Shown piece after piece: positions 15,781 to 24,143 of a stretch of 37,083 bases of DNA. The DNA lies in NCBI GenBank assembly GCA_964511535.1, contig CAZEFW010000088.1:1-37083 (forward strand), given 5' to 3'. The notes under the pieces are model-generated. The model did no database searches, was not told the DNA's origin, and saw only the letters and a list, made by a program, of their open reading frames with translations. This DNA is from CAZCFB01 sp964511535 (GTDB lineage Bacteria > Myxococcota_A > Polyangia > GCA-2747355 > CAZCFB01). The translations under genes and the position numbers were made by a program. How positions within the stretch are numbered: the stretch's first letter is position 1; each line of letters opens with the position of its first letter.

Positions 15781-16575
15781 ATGCTGTTTCAACGTGATCT
15801 CATGGAGAGACAGGAGCTACTGACCGCCCTGCAACAGGCGCTGCCCGTGGAGGCGCGCAGGGCAAAGCTGGGCCCCGGCAACGTGGGTCTCGTCGTCGTG
15901 GACGTGGTGCGCGGCTTCACACGCGAGGGGAACCTGAGCGACGCGGCGTCCATGGCGCCCATGGTGCAGGCCGTGGACGCGGTGCTCGCGGAGCTGGACG
16001 AGGCCCTCGGCCCGCGGCTGCGCCTGTTGCTGCTGCGAGACACCCACCACGCTGACATCCCGGAGCCGCCCTACCCGCCCCACTGCATCAAGGGCAGCGG
16101 AGAGGACGAGCTCGACCCGGTCATCGCCCACGCCGCGGAGCGCCCCGGCGCCGTGGTGCTGGACAAGGACTGCATCAACGGCTTCGTGGGCGCCATGGAG
16201 CCCGACGGCGAGGGCCGCTGGCGCAACCGCCTGTGCGACTGGGTGGTGGAAAACCAGCTGACCACCCTGATCCTCGTCGGGGACTGCACCGACATCTGCG
16301 TCTCGGATCTGGCCGTGGCGCTGCTGTCCGCGCGCAACCACGGCATGCTCACCGACCGCGACCCGCAGTCCGAGCGAGAGGCCTACGTGGCCGCCATCAC
16401 CGGCATGCAGATCCTGGTGCACGCCGGCGCATGCGCCACGTACGACCTCGACCCGCCAGAGCCGTTCCCGGCGGGCCAGGAGGGGCTGCGTCACCCGGGG
16501 GCGGTGGCGCACCATGTGGGGTTGTGGGTGGCGGCGAGCCGTGGGGCGGGGATTGTGGATGGGTTTGAGTGGTGA
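15781..16575 (+). CDS. pncA: Nicotinamidase, plant NIC-type isochorismatase fold
   Basis: The 264-residue protein belongs to the isochorismatase superfamily. It has the catalytic Asp41 (LVVVDVVRGF), Lys129 (DKDCINGF) and nucleophile Cys173 (GDCTDICVSD). The segments PPHCIKGSGEDEL, DKDCINGFVGAMEPDG and CTDICV closely follow plant nicotinamidases (Arabidopsis NIC1 style) more than E. coli PncA. The enzyme deamidates nicotinamide to nicotinate, the substrate of the nearby PncB, so the pair forms the salvage route to NaMN. The start is uncertain: ATG 15781 and ATG 15802 both lack a clear Shine-Dalgarno. A heptamer array follows the stop. Confidence 0.82.
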   Translation: MLFQRDLMERQELLTALQQALPVEARRAKLGPGNVGLVVVDVVRGFTREGNLSDAASMAPMVQAVDAVLAELDEALGPRLRLLLLRDTHHADIPEPPYPPHCIKGSGEDELDPVIAHAAERPGAVVLDKDCINGFVGAMEPDGEGRWRNRLCDWVVENQLTTLILVGDCTDICVSDLAVALLSARNHGMLTDRDPQSEREAYVAAITGMQILVHAGACATYDLDPPEPFPAGQEGLRHPGAVAHHVGLWVAASRGAGIVDGFEW

Positions 16576-16590
16576 TGCGGGTTGCTTGAA

Positions 16591-16648
16591 ACAAAGAACA
16601 AAGAACAAAGAACAAAGAACAAAGAACAAAGAACAAAGAACAAAGAAC
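16591..16648. repeat. Heptamer array, ACAAAGA x8
   Basis: Eight exact tandem copies of ACAAAGA (16591-16646) plus AC lie between the convergent pncA and thrB-like genes. One GCTTGAA, resembling the other array family, precedes it in the same 7-base phase. This is the longest and most regular array in the window. Confidence 0.97.
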
Positions 16649-16660
16649 GTATGAGCGGGG

Positions 16661-17593
16661 TTACGGCGTCGGTCGTATCGGATGCAGGCGGGCCTCCTGG
16701 GCCAGGTCGACCATCTCCTGGAAGAGCTGAGCGCGCTCCGGGTCTGGTGAGCGCATGTTGAACTGGCGGAAGCGCCAGAAGGCGAAGCTTGTGGCGGCCA
16801 ACTCCACGTGCAGCGGTAGCTGCGCCGCCTCGGCCGGCGTGAGCTGGCGGCGCTCCTGGTAGCCCTGCAGCAGGGCCGAGACGAGCCGCCCCTCGTACTG
16901 CCCCTGTCGGACGCAGGAGCCGGCGATGCAGAGGGCGAGATCGGTCACCAGGTAGTACCGGCACGCGTCCTCGAAGTCGATGACCGCGGCCAGCTGTCCG
17001 TCGTGGAACACGACGTTGTCGGGGCAGGCGTCGGCGTGGATCAGGCCGCGGGGCAAGTCCGGGTCCAGGCCCTGTTCGAGGCGCTGCTGCTGGTCTTTGA
17101 GCCAGGGCACGAAGGGGTGGTCCAGCTGCCAGGTGCTCGCCTCGGCGAAGCATTGCAGGCCGAAGGGGTGACGCTCGGGCAGCGGCCCCGGGTAGTCCAG
17201 GTGGTGCAGGTCCGCCAGCGCCGCCCCGATCTGTCGCAGCATCCCGGCGGTGGCCCGCCGGCGCGCCTCGCCCGCCACGTACCGCTTGACCAGCACGGCC
17301 TTGCCCCGATGCTCCGCCCAGAGCCCGCCCTCCCCCGGCCCGCGCCTCACCAGCCGCGTGGCCGGGAACCCGACCTGCTCCAGGTGGGCCAGCAGCAGCG
17401 CCATCCGCCGCACCTCCGCCAGCTCCTTGTCGTCGCACACGGTGAGCACCAGCCGCTCCGCGCCGGCGCGAACCAGGTAGCTCGTGTTGGCCAGCCCGCC
17501 CGCCATGGGGGTCGCAGAGGTGACCTCCGCCACGCCGAAGCGGCTCATCAGGTCGTCTATCTTGTTTCGGGTGAGCTTCGTGTAGGCGCCCAA
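16661..17593 (-). CDS. thrB: Homoserine kinase-like phosphotransferase (ThrB type II / APH fold)
   Basis: The 310-residue protein has an aminoglycoside-phosphotransferase fold. MAGGLANTSYLVRA resembles the glycine-rich start, GLIHADACPDNVVF is the catalytic loop (Asp in HADxxPDN) and AVIDFEDACRYYLVTDLALC carries the Mg-binding Asp. The N-terminus, GAYTKLTRNKIDDLMSRFGV, closely matches type II homoserine kinases (Y-T-x-L-T-R-x-x-L), which phosphorylate homoserine in threonine synthesis. Other APH-fold kinases remain possible. The best start is TTG 17593, ten bases after the stop of the FadL-type gene, with GAGGG upstream; it preserves the family N-terminus. The gene is the last of a minus-strand group. 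Confidence 0.72.
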   Translation of the reverse strand: MGAYTKLTRNKIDDLMSRFGVAEVTSATPMAGGLANTSYLVRAGAERLVLTVCDDKELAEVRRMALLLAHLEQVGFPATRLVRRGPGEGGLWAEHRGKAVLVKRYVAGEARRRATAGMLRQIGAALADLHHLDYPGPLPERHPFGLQCFAEASTWQLDHPFVPWLKDQQQRLEQGLDPDLPRGLIHADACPDNVVFHDGQLAAVIDFEDACRYYLVTDLALCIAGSCVRQGQYEGRLVSALLQGYQERRQLTPAEAAQLPLHVELAATSFAFWRFRQFNMRSPDPERAQLFQEMVDLAQEARLHPIRPTP

Positions 17594-17603
17594 CGCCCCG
17601 CCC

Positions 17604-19115
17604 TCAGGGACAGAAGGTGCAGGTCGGCTGGCCCGGCTTCTCGCCGCCGCCGAAGGACGCGCCCAGGCCGATGATCAGCATGTCGATGTCCACGGCCAGG
17701 TTGCCGTCGCCAATCATGGAGCCCACCGGCGGATTGAGCGGCGCCATCTGCTGGATCTTGCTCCCCTCCACGGTGCGCTTGTCGTGGAAGATGTGCATGT
17801 AGCCCACCGTCAGGTTGAGCCAGCGCCACTTGACGCCGAGGCCTCCGCCCACGCCCCAGCGCGCCAGCGGCAGGAAGTCGAGCCGGGTGTACTCCTCGGG
17901 CATGGCCTCAGACTCGTAGAACCCGCCGAGGTTCACGCGCAGCATGCCGTCGGGGATCAGGTCCCACAGCTGGTAGCTGCCGCCAAAGCGCAGGCTCCAG
18001 GTGTCCTTCCACATGTGGTCCTGGTTCAGCTCCTTGAACGCGGTGCCGCCGAACTTGGCGTCAGTTTCGATGAGGAATTTGTCCATCTCGCTGGTGGTCT
18101 CGTAGACGAAGTCGAGCTCCACGTCGAACCGCTCTCGACCCTTGTCGTCGCGGCTGATGAAGCGCGCGCCCGAGCGGATCACCCACGGCATGCGCCACGC
18201 GATGGAGATGCTCGCCGGGTTCGGATCCACCAGGTTATGGATGCCCATCTTGCTGTCCACTGCCACGGTGCCGTCGGTCTCGATGGGGTAGCCGATACGC
18301 ACCGACGCGCCCCACTCCAAAAACGACATCGGCGCCCAGTGCACGCCGATGACGCCGGTGGCCGAGAACGAGTCCGAGGAGTCCACCCGGATGTCCAGAT
18401 CCGACAGCTCGTCCTCGCGCGTCTTGGGCGCGGCGTTGATGCCGGTGACCACGGTCTCAATCGAGACGTTGACGTAGACCATCTGGAACACGCCGCCGAT
18501 GCGCAGGCCTGGCAGCGGCTCCCAGGCCAGGCCCACCGAGGGGTAGGTCACCAGCATCTCGATGTAGCCCGTGTCGTAGCGCGCGGGGCTGGTGACCCCG
18601 TCCGCGTCGTCCGAGGTGGTGGGCTCGCAGGGCGTGACGTCCTTCTTGCACCAGCGCGGGAAGTCGCGCGTGTTGTGGGTATGCGGCCCGTAGAAGCCGA
18701 TGAGCAGCTTCAGGCCGATGCGGTCGAGCAGGTCGAGCCCCAGGTCGGTGGACGCCCCGATGATGGGCGACAAGAACGGCCCGGTCTGGTTCTGCACCTC
18801 GGGCATCTTCACCGTGGGCTTCTGTGGGTAGAACTCCGACGACTTGCCCGTGGAGGCGTCGTAGACCAGGCGCTGGAAGCGGATGTCCTCCCAGATCACG
18901 TTGCCCGACAGGACGATGTGGGTGCCCTTGAGCCGCGCCAGCGCGCCCGGGTTGTAGAAGATGCCGGACGGGTCGTCGGCGCGGGCCGTGAACGCGCCGC
19001 CCCGGGACAGGGCGTCGGCCCCCTGGCCGGGGTAGGTGAAGCCGCCGGCGGACGCCGCGGCCGGGGCCAACAACAGGGCTGCCACCAGGGAAAACAGTGA
19101 TAGAGGACGCCTCAA
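17604..19115 (-). CDS. OmpP1/FadL-type outer-membrane transporter
   Basis: The 503-residue protein has a signal peptide (MRRPLSLFSLVAALLLAPAA, cleavage near ASA-GG). The FadL-family N-terminal signature RGGAFTARADDPSGIFYNPGALARL follows. The rest is alternating beta strands with aromatic residues, as in a 14-stranded barrel. FadL proteins move long-chain fatty acids or other hydrophobic compounds through the outer membrane. The protein ends GQPTCTFCP, with an unusual C-x-x-C close to the C-terminus and no terminal Phe. The start is TTG at 19115, supported by AAGGAGA (19128-19122, minus strand) six bases before it. The gene lies between the Cys-rich lipoprotein and thrB genes. Confidence 0.85.
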   Translation of the reverse strand: MRRPLSLFSLVAALLLAPAAASAGGFTYPGQGADALSRGGAFTARADDPSGIFYNPGALARLKGTHIVLSGNVIWEDIRFQRLVYDASTGKSSEFYPQKPTVKMPEVQNQTGPFLSPIIGASTDLGLDLLDRIGLKLLIGFYGPHTHNTRDFPRWCKKDVTPCEPTTSDDADGVTSPARYDTGYIEMLVTYPSVGLAWEPLPGLRIGGVFQMVYVNVSIETVVTGINAAPKTREDELSDLDIRVDSSDSFSATGVIGVHWAPMSFLEWGASVRIGYPIETDGTVAVDSKMGIHNLVDPNPASISIAWRMPWVIRSGARFISRDDKGRERFDVELDFVYETTSEMDKFLIETDAKFGGTAFKELNQDHMWKDTWSLRFGGSYQLWDLIPDGMLRVNLGGFYESEAMPEEYTRLDFLPLARWGVGGGLGVKWRWLNLTVGYMHIFHDKRTVEGSKIQQMAPLNPPVGSMIGDGNLAVDIDMLIIGLGASFGGGEKPGQPTCTFCP

Positions 19116-19181
19116 AGCTCGTCTCCTTTGATCATCGAAACAGGAGCTTTGAACCTACCACACCCGGGGCGGGTGTCGCGC

Positions 19182-19769
19182 CTACTTGCAGACCGCGACC
19201 CCGGACTGGCCGCTGGCCTCGCAGGAGAGGAAGGAGGGGCACAAGAAGGTCTGCTTGATGCCCTTGGCGTCCTTTATGGCGCACAGGAACACGCAGAAAT
19301 TGCCGAAGTTCTTGTCCTGGCCGATGCAGTACGCCGCCATGCCAGCGGGCGCGCCGCTGCACGGCTCCCCCTTCTTCTTGCACCCCACCGTGCAGTAGCC
19401 CTGGTTCCCGCCGATGCTGGTCACGACGCAGGTTAACCCAGGCGGACACTTTGTCTTCCCGTCGCACACGGAGCCGAGGGTGCCTGGAGGCAGCTTGCCG
19501 TCGGGGAGCGATCCCACCAGGTCCTTGGCCGCGGCGCCGGCGTCCCTGGCGCCGGCGTCCTTGAGCGCCATGCTGTCGGGCAGGCGCACGCAGGTGTTGG
19601 ACAGGCAGACCAGCGGCGCGTGGCAGGTCTTGTTGGCGAAGCAGGGCCACCCCTCGTTGCCGTTGCCGATGGGCCCGGAGTCAGACTCATTCGCCGGCCG
19701 GCCGATGGAGCTGGCGCAGCCGGCGGCGATGAGCGTCAGCAGCAGAATAATCAAGGTCGTCGAGCGCAT
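19182..19769 (-). CDS. Cysteine-rich lipoprotein
   Basis: The 195-residue protein has a lipobox with LIAAGC (lipidated Cys18). A first Cys motif follows (CFANKTCHAPLVCLSNTCV), then an Asp/Ala/Gly linker (KDAGARDAGAAAKD) and a second Cys-rich half (CDGKTKCPPGLTCV, GCKKKGEPC, CVFLCAIK, CPSFLSCE). The C-x4-C-x5-VC-x4-C pattern resembles the motif of the lipoproteins at 31433 and 36584. It is probably an outer-membrane or periplasmic disulfide-rich protein. Function unknown. It is 66 bp upstream of the FadL-type gene and may be co-transcribed with it. Confidence 0.75.
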   Translation of the reverse strand: MRSTTLIILLLTLIAAGCASSIGRPANESDSGPIGNGNEGWPCFANKTCHAPLVCLSNTCVRLPDSMALKDAGARDAGAAAKDLVGSLPDGKLPPGTLGSVCDGKTKCPPGLTCVVTSIGGNQGYCTVGCKKKGEPCSGAPAGMAAYCIGQDKNFGNFCVFLCAIKDAKGIKQTFLCPSFLSCEASGQSGVAVCK

Positions 19770-19818
19770 GGGAGATGCAAGTATCGCGAGCGGAGCTCCC
19801 CGGCGTCAAGCCGCCGCC

Positions 19819-21699
19819 TCATCGCTGCCGCAGCATCACCTCGAGGATGGCCACCGCCGCGGGGGTCACGCCGGGGATGCGACCGGCTTGCCCCAGGGTC
19901 CGCGGCCGGACCCGCTGCAGCTTCTCGCGCACCTCGTTGCGCAGCCCCGGCGCGGCCGCGTAGTCGAACGCCGCCGGGATGCGCCGATGCTCCAGCTTGC
20001 TCAGCCGCGCCGCCTCGCGCCGCTGGCGCTGGATGTACCCGTCGTACTTGATCTCCACCTCCACCTGCTCCCGATCCATGGGGCCCAGCTCAGCGGGCAG
20101 CTCGCCAAGCAGCCCCGCCTGCTCCAGCAGCGCCAGGCTGAGCTCGGGCCGGCGCAGCAGCTCGGCGGCGGTGGCGCCGGCGTACTCCAGCGAGGAGCCG
20201 GCCTGGTCCAGGGCCCGCTCCAGCTCCGGGCCCCGCCGCGCCCGGGTGTTGGCCAGCCGCTCCCGCAGCCCCTCGCGCGCCTCCCGCGCCCGGCAGTGGC
20301 GCGCCCACTGCTCGTCGTCGATGAGCCCCAGCTCCCGGCCCAGCGGGGTGAGCCGGTCGGTGGCGTTGTCCTCCCGCAGCAGCAGGCGATACTCGGCCCT
20401 GGAGGTGAACATGCGGTACGGCTCGGCGGTGCCCCGGGTGACAAGGTCGTCCACCATCACCGCCAAAAACGCCCGGTCCCGCCCCAGCACCAGCGGCTCA
20501 TCACCCCGCAGGGCCAGCGCCGCGTTGATCCCGGCCAGCAGCCCCTGCCCTGCGGCCTCCTCGTAGCCGGAGGTGCCGTTGATCTGCCCCGCGAGGTACA
20601 GCCCCGGCAGGCCGCGCAGTTGCAGGGTCGGCTCCAGCTGGGTCGGCTGGACGAAGTCATACTCCACGGCGTAGCCCGGGCGGATCAGGCGCGCGCGCTC
20701 CAGCCCCTCGATGCTGTGGACCAGCTCGCGCTGCAGGTCCACGGGCAGGCTGGTGGAGATGCCGTTGGGGTAGACGCTCGGCGTGTCCAGCCCCTCGGGC
20801 TCGAGGAAGATCTGGTGCCGATCCCGGTCCGGGAAGCGCACCACCTTGTCCTCCACCGACGGGCAATAGCGCGGCCCGGTGCCCTGGATCACCCCGGCGT
20901 ACAGCGGCGAGCGATCCAGGCCGGAGCGGATGATCTCGTGGGTGTGCGGGTTGGTGTAGGTCAGGTGGCAGCTGACCTGGCGCAGCGGCGGCGCGCCGTC
21001 GGGCCAGCGGCTCCAGCTCGACAGCCGCGGGGGCGGATCGTCGCCGGGCTGCCGGGCCAGGCGGTGAAAGTCGATGCTGTCGCGATGCAGGCGGCACGGC
21101 GTACCGGTCTTGAGCCGCCCCAGCTCGAAGCCGAGGGACCGGAGGCAGGCCGACAGCGCGTCGGCCCCCGCCTCGCCGTCTCTGCCGCCCGGCCGGCTCT
21201 CCAGGCCCGTGTGCAGCACCCCCCCGAGGAACGTGCCGGTGGTGAGCACCGCCGCCCGGCACGGGACCTGGGCGCCGTCCGCCAGGGTCACCGCGCGCAG
21301 CCGCCCTGCCCGCACCTGCACCGCGGTGGCCTCACCGGCGCGCAGCTCGATCCCCGGCGCCGCCGCCACCCGCGCCGCCATGCCGCTGGCGTAGCGCTCC
21401 CGGTCGGACTGGACCCGGGTGGCCCGCACCGCTGCCCCCTTGCGCTGGTTGAGCCGCCTGAAGTGGATCCCGGTGGCGTCGCCCAGCAGCCCCATGGCCC
21501 CGCCCAGGGCGTCCACCTCCCGTACCAGCTGCCCCTTGCCGAGGCCGCCGAGCGCCGGGTTGCAAGACATGCGCGCGATGGCCTCGAGGTCGAGGGTGAC
21601 CAGCAACACGCGGGCGCCCATGCGAGCCGCCGCCAGGGCCGCCTCGCACCCGGCGTGCCCCGCGCCCACCACCACCAGGTCATGTGCCGGTCCAGCCAT
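19819..21699 (-). CDS. mnmG: tRNA uridine-34 modification enzyme MnmG (GidA)
   Basis: The 626-residue FAD protein that, with MnmE, puts the carboxymethylaminomethyl group on U34 of tRNAs. The FAD-binding motif VVGAGHAGCEAALAAARMG is near the start. RMSCNPALGGLGKGQLVREVDALGG, TTGTFLGGVLHTG, LKTGTPCRL, TSGYEEAAGQGLLAGINAAL and TSRAEYRLLLREDNATDRLTP are all diagnostic. The length is normal. I chose ATG 21699 (MAGPAHDLVVVGAG); a GTG three codons upstream is possible, and neither has a good Shine-Dalgarno. mnmE is not in the window. The gene is divergent from the EF-hand lipoprotein gene. Confidence 0.97.
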   Translation of the reverse strand: MAGPAHDLVVVGAGHAGCEAALAAARMGARVLLVTLDLEAIARMSCNPALGGLGKGQLVREVDALGGAMGLLGDATGIHFRRLNQRKGAAVRATRVQSDRERYASGMAARVAAAPGIELRAGEATAVQVRAGRLRAVTLADGAQVPCRAAVLTTGTFLGGVLHTGLESRPGGRDGEAGADALSACLRSLGFELGRLKTGTPCRLHRDSIDFHRLARQPGDDPPPRLSSWSRWPDGAPPLRQVSCHLTYTNPHTHEIIRSGLDRSPLYAGVIQGTGPRYCPSVEDKVVRFPDRDRHQIFLEPEGLDTPSVYPNGISTSLPVDLQRELVHSIEGLERARLIRPGYAVEYDFVQPTQLEPTLQLRGLPGLYLAGQINGTSGYEEAAGQGLLAGINAALALRGDEPLVLGRDRAFLAVMVDDLVTRGTAEPYRMFTSRAEYRLLLREDNATDRLTPLGRELGLIDDEQWARHCRAREAREGLRERLANTRARRGPELERALDQAGSSLEYAGATAAELLRRPELSLALLEQAGLLGELPAELGPMDREQVEVEIKYDGYIQRQRREAARLSKLEHRRIPAAFDYAAAPGLRNEVREKLQRVRPRTLGQAGRIPGVTPAAVAILEVMLRQR

Positions 21700-21782
21700 G
21701 GGGGCCACGATGCCACGACCGAGTCGGGCAGGCCACCGTCGTGATAAGCTGGGATCCTCACCGGCACCACGGAGCGAGCGAC

Positions 21783-22832
21783 ATGCGCGGTCACCTGTTT
21801 GTGGTCCTGGCCTCCCTCGCCCTCGTGGGCGCGGGGTGCCCGGGCGATCTCCAGCCGAACAGCAGCGGGGGCGACGGCAGCGGCGGCTTCGATCACGGCG
21901 CGTACCAGGACATCGGCCCGAGGCCGGACGGCTACGTCTCCCCCGGAACGGACAGCAAGGTCGCCTCCTCCGACGCCTCGGCCAGCTTCAAGTGCAGCGG
22001 CGACTGCCACGACTTCGTCCTCGACCGGATCCTGCTCCCCACCAGCTCGGCCCAGTCCAAGGCGTACGGCTACCGCAAGGCGGGCAAGATCTACAACGCC
22101 TTCGGCGACCTGATGGTGCTGGTGGGCTCCCAGGTCAGCTCCCTCGACGTGCAGAAGGACGTGGACCTATCGGTGTACGAGGGCAAGACCCTGCTGCTGG
22201 TGCGGGTCAAGGCCTCCAGCCTCACCAGCGGAACGGCCAGGGCCCAGGCCTGGCTGGGCGACACCATGAAGTGCTGCACCGACACCTCCAGCGTGGCGGC
22301 CTGCAAGGCCCAGGCGAAGTCCAAGTGCTTCTCCGGCTCCACGGCGCTGGACGTCTCCACCAAGTCGCCCAAGGACATGGTCTTTTCGGGCAGCATCACC
22401 GGCGGCAAGTTCACCTTCGGCCCGTCCAAGCTGCTGCTTCCCCTGGACATCAAGGGAGTGGGCAAGCTGAACCTGTCGCTGATCCAGGTCAGCCTCACCG
22501 GCGTGGCCGCCACCAGCGGGCTGACCACGGGCGTCCTGTCCGGCGCCATCCCGGGGGCGCAGATGGACACCGTGGTGATCCCGGGCCTCGCCTCCCTCAT
22601 CAACAAGACCTACACCGACCCGACCACCAAGCAGAGCACCAAGGACCTGCTCAAGACCCTGCTCGACACCAACAAGGACGGCAGCATCACCGCCGCCGAG
22701 CTCAAGGCCAACGTGCTCATCGGCAACCTGCTGGCCGGCGACGTGGACGCCGACGGTGACGGCAAGAAGGACTTCTCCATCGGGCTCGGCTTCACCGCGG
22801 TGGGGTGCACCATCACCGGCGCGGGGCTCTGA
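21783..22832 (+). CDS. EF-hand lipoprotein
   Basis: The 349-residue protein has a lipobox ending VGAGC (Cys19), a Gly/Ser/Asp linker and a large middle region with a few cysteines (CSGDC, KCC). Near the end are two calcium-binding EF-hand-like loops, DTNKDGSITAAEL and DVDADGDGKKDF. The loops suggest periplasmic or surface calcium binding. The middle region is not recognised. ATG 21783 has GGAG about ten bases upstream. The next gene starts on the base after this stop (TGA-GTG), so the three-gene set up to 25156 is probably one operon. Confidence 0.75.
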   Translation: MRGHLFVVLASLALVGAGCPGDLQPNSSGGDGSGGFDHGAYQDIGPRPDGYVSPGTDSKVASSDASASFKCSGDCHDFVLDRILLPTSSAQSKAYGYRKAGKIYNAFGDLMVLVGSQVSSLDVQKDVDLSVYEGKTLLLVRVKASSLTSGTARAQAWLGDTMKCCTDTSSVAACKAQAKSKCFSGSTALDVSTKSPKDMVFSGSITGGKFTFGPSKLLLPLDIKGVGKLNLSLIQVSLTGVAATSGLTTGVLSGAIPGAQMDTVVIPGLASLINKTYTDPTTKQSTKDLLKTLLDTNKDGSITAAELKANVLIGNLLAGDVDADGDGKKDFSIGLGFTAVGCTITGAGL

Positions 22833-24143
22833 GTGCCCACGGAGCACGCGCCCTCCGTCGTCGACCGATTCCTCGCCCGGGCAGCCCTGCGCGGCGAGAA
22901 GGTGGTGGCCCTGGTGAGGTTGCTGCTGTGCGCGCTGTTCCTGGGTCAGTACCTGTTCCTGTCGGACGCCCTGGGGCGATCCACCGAGAGCAACGCCTAC
23001 TTCGTCAGCATCGGCGCCTTCTCGCTGGGGCTGGTCTACTCGGCGTGGGTGCTCAGGGGGCTGGCCGACGGGCCGCGGCTGCGCACGCACCTCTACATCG
23101 GCGTGGTGATGGACGCGCTGATCATCACCATGGCGCTGACCTCTTACGTCCTGTACCACCCCGCCAGCTACAGCGGCTTTTTGCGCGAGAGCAACCTCGC
23201 CATCATCGTCATCGGCGCAATCACCCCCGGCGTGCGGCTGGTGCGCACCGTGGCGGTGCTCGGCGCGTCGATGATGGTCCTGCTCTACGCGGGGCTGCTC
23301 CTGCTCGACCGCTCGGTCAACGGGGGCGTCATCCAGTACGGCGCCGCGGACATCGTCAACTTCAGCTTCTTGCTCACAGGCGCGGCCCTGTTCGGCTACA
23401 CCGTGGCGTCCCGGACCAAGCGCCTGGTGCACGAGGGCGCCGAGGCCGCGGTGGAGGCGGAGCTCGCCCGCCAGCGGCTCGGGATCTACGTCTCGGAGGA
23501 GGTGGCGGCCGAGGCCATGCGCAACACCACGCTGCAGCCGGGCGGCGAGCGGCGCATGGCGGCGGTGTTGTTCTCCGACCTGAGGGGCTTCACCGGCTAC
23601 GCCGAGCGGCTGAGCCCGGAGGCCACCGTGGTGGAGCTCAACGCCTACCTCGACGCCATGGTCAACGTGATCCGCGAGCACGGCGGGCTGGTGGACAAGT
23701 TCATCGGCGACGCCATCATGGTTGTCTTCGGCGCGGCCGAGCCCGGGGACAACGACGCGCTGTCGGCGGTGCAGACCGCCCACGGCATGTGCCAGGCGCT
23801 GGCGGCGCATAACCGCCGCCGGGTGAGCAAGGGCCGGCCGGCCTTCCGCCACGGCATCGGCGTGCACTACGGGCCGGTGGTGGCGGGCAACATCGGCAAC
23901 CTGGAGCGGCTGCAGTTCACGGTCATCGGCGACAGCGTCAACCTGGCCAGCCGGCTGGAGAGCGCCACCAAGACCGCCGGCGCACAGGTGCTGATCAGCG
24001 CCGACGCCGTGGACGCCGCGCGACAGGGCGCCAGCGGCGAGGACCTGCCGCCCATGCGCAGCCTGGGCGAGATCCAGGTGCCCGGCCGCGAGGCCAGCCT
24101 GGAGGTCCACACCCTGGACCTGGAACCGGAGGAAGACGCATGA
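22833..24143 (+). CDS. Membrane-bound class III adenylyl cyclase
   Basis: The 436-residue protein has an N-terminal membrane domain with about six hydrophobic segments (residues 28-195), a helical linker and a class III cyclase domain. The metal-binding Asp249 lies in FSDLRGFT and Asp293 in FIGDAIM. Lys289 and Thr363 (FTVIGDSVN) are at the adenine-selecting positions, and the transition-state Asn370 and Arg (NLASRLE) are present. All residues for cAMP synthesis from ATP are therefore there. The membrane part could sense an extracellular signal. The start is GTG directly after the lipoprotein stop. The stop overlaps the next start (ATGA), and GGAGGAAGA serves the downstream gene. Confidence 0.9.
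   Translation: MPTEHAPSVVDRFLARAALRGEKVVALVRLLLCALFLGQYLFLSDALGRSTESNAYFVSIGAFSLGLVYSAWVLRGLADGPRLRTHLYIGVVMDALIITMALTSYVLYHPASYSGFLRESNLAIIVIGAITPGVRLVRTVAVLGASMMVLLYAGLLLLDRSVNGGVIQYGAADIVNFSFLLTGAALFGYTVASRTKRLVHEGAEAAVEAELARQRLGIYVSEEVAAEAMRNTTLQPGGERRMAAVLFSDLRGFTGYAERLSPEATVVELNAYLDAMVNVIREHGGLVDKFIGDAIMVVFGAAEPGDNDALSAVQTAHGMCQALAAHNRRRVSKGRPAFRHGIGVHYGPVVAGNIGNLERLQFTVIGDSVNLASRLESATKTAGAQVLISADAVDAARQGASGEDLPPMRSLGEIQVPGREASLEVHTLDLEPEEDA

Noticed and set aside
19414..21744. 776-residue open frame antisense to mnmG and the Cys-rich lipoprotein
   Set aside because: It spans two well-supported genes on the other strand and shows no recognisable motif.
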